Assembly (NCBI GenBank): GCA_002793355.1
Contig: PFQB01000061.1
Coordinates: 1-5,181 of the forward strand
DNA from: Candidatus Dojkabacteria bacterium CG_4_10_14_0_2_um_filter_Dojkabacteria_WS6_41_15
Lineage (GTDB): Bacteria; Patescibacteriota; Dojkabacteria; GCA-002793355
Length of the DNA stretch: 5,181 bases
Direction: 5' to 3'
Of this stretch, positions 4,781 through 5,181 are shown piece by piece. A model generated the notes under the pieces. That model was not told the origin of the DNA, made no database searches, and saw nothing but the letters and a program-made list of their open reading frames with translations. Made by a program: the position numbers and the translations under genes. How positions within the stretch are numbered: the stretch's first letter is position 1; each line of letters opens with the position of its first letter.

Positions 4781-5181
4781 ATGAACGATATAGAGAAAAC
4801 ACTCGTAATAATCAAAAACGATGCGATTAAGCGATCTCTCGTTGGCAAAATACTTCAGAAATTTGAAGAGGCCGGATTGAAAATTATTGAAATGAAGATG
4901 ACTATACCGACCGAAGCAGAGGCAAAAGCGCATTATAATATGGGTAATAACCTCAAGTGGCTAACAGGTGTTGGGATGAAAGCAAAGTCGATGTATTCGA
5001 GCGAAAAAGCAATCGCTAAACGATTTAATAGTACAAATGCTGCTACCATTGGAAAAGCGGTTTATCATTGGTCCGTACTTCAATTGCAAAATAAACTTCC
5101 CCGGGCTTACGCCCATGTGACTTCGTCGCAGGCAGTTCTTCGAACTGCGGGGTATTATATTGCTACGCTTCGCGCGCCCTT
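4781..5181 (+). CDS. ndk: Nucleoside diphosphate kinase, N-terminal part (partial at window edge; 3' part encoded by a palindromic cluster)
   Basis: The enzyme moves the terminal phosphate from NTPs, usually ATP, to NDPs through a phospho-histidine and balances cytosolic nucleotide pools. Residues 1-40 are diagnostic: EKTLVIIKNDAIKRSLVGKI then FEEAGLKIIEMKM, against the family pattern ERTLVIIKPDAVKRGLVGEI. The usual KPD is KND here. HY at 51-52 is the conserved His-Tyr. Residues 53-104 fit the longer variant with an insert (KAVYHWSVLQLQ, ~92-103) known from archaeal-like and Patescibacterial enzymes. From about codon 106 the frame passes through a GC-rich palindrome cluster and the expected V-x-x-V-R-x-x-x-G-x-T and PGTIRG motifs are not found. 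The active-site His block has not appeared by codon 133, where the window ends. The start was chosen on the family N-terminus; SD is weak (GAAGA, 10 nt upstream). The gene diverges from groES over 109 nt. Confidence 0.8.
   Translation, partial: MNDIEKTLVIIKNDAIKRSLVGKILQKFEEAGLKIIEMKMTIPTEAEAKAHYNMGNNLKWLTGVGMKAKSMYSSEKAIAKRFNSTNAATIGKAVYHWSVLQLQNKLPRAYAHVTSSQAVLRTAGYYIATLRAP
5099..5152. repeat. GC-rich palindrome cluster able to fold as a four-way cloverleaf
   Basis: Outer arms CCCC (5099-5102) and GGGG (5149-5152) enclose three stem-loops set nearly end to end. These are GGGC-TTAC-GCCC (5103-5114), GTGAC-TTC-GTCGC (5117-5129, one G-T wobble) and GCAGTTC-TTC-GAACTGC (5132-5148, perfect 7-bp stem). 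By count 35 of 54 bases are G or C, well above the surrounding AT-rich DNA. It lies in frame within the ndk reading frame without introducing a stop. It is not a tRNA: loops are 3-4 nt and no anticodon or T-loop features are present. It looks like a dispersed palindromic repeat in the broad style of REP/BIME or the Rickettsia palindromic elements; no second copy is available in this window to prove that. Confidence 0.6.
5166..5174. repeat. Short CTTCG-centred hairpin at the right edge
   Basis: CGC-TTC-GCG is a small perfect hairpin 13 nt beyond the cloverleaf cluster and 7 nt from the end. It shares the TTC loop of the hairpins at 5117-5129, 5132-5148 and 4380-4394. It may be the first arm of a further structure cut by the window edge. 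Confidence 0.35.

Noticed and set aside
4752..4784. 10-codon micro-ORF (MNDTTKNNFV) whose TGA overlaps the ndk ATG
   Set aside because: The ATGA overlap is suggestive of translational coupling, but it has no SD and no attenuator-type codon run. Chance is as likely.
4672..4848. N-terminal extension of groES by 59 codons, resembling a signal peptide
   Set aside because: It would run through the groES promoter and CIRCE and into the divergent ndk gene. The GroES family starts at MTIKP.
4730..4933. 67-codon open frame on the minus strand
   Set aside because: It is antisense to the well-conserved N-terminal part of ndk.
5099..5152. tRNA or tRNA-like gene, because of the cloverleaf
   Set aside because: The outer stem is 4 bp, loops are 3-4 nt, and there are no D-loop, anticodon-loop or T-loop sequences.

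Overview
The window looks like chromosomal DNA from an uncultured, small-genome bacterium of the Candidate Phyla Radiation (Patescibacteria). This rests on a set of features, not on any marker gene: a compact membrane-protein operon containing a VirB6/TrbL-like polytopic protein of the type common in that group, a tiny DUF5665-like membrane protein, a divergent lone groES, a divergent nucleoside diphosphate kinase, and several starts with no Shine-Dalgarno motif. A finer placement, for example Microgenomates, would be a guess.

Layout, right to left on the minus strand. groES (4390-4671) has a clear sigma70-type promoter overlapped by a slightly degenerate CIRCE operator, so it should be HrcA-repressed and heat-inducible. 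No groEL follows. Two small hairpins close the groES unit. A second promoter (extended -10 TGCTATACT) lies so close to the next start codon that the mRNA is probably leaderless. It drives a four-gene operon: a 71-aa DUF5665-like protein (4093-4308), an 87-aa protein with one membrane anchor (3812-4075), a 541-aa VirB6/TrbL-like polytopic protein with a signal peptide (2178-3803), and a long unrecognised protein (from 2149, running off the left edge after 716 codons). The operon probably encodes the inner-membrane channel part of a type IV secretion-like machine plus an associated large protein. No ATPase, coupling protein or relaxase is in view.

On the plus strand, ndk (from 4781) diverges from groES and runs off the right edge. 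Its first ~104 codons look like a nucleoside diphosphate kinase. From 5099 the frame enters a GC-rich cluster of perfect short palindromes that can fold as a four-way cloverleaf (5099-5152). There the kinase similarity fades. This is the most unusual part of the window: either an in-frame palindromic mobile repeat inside ndk, or a dispersed repeat at which the assembly ends. Related CTTCG-centred hairpins occur at the groES end and at the extreme right edge.
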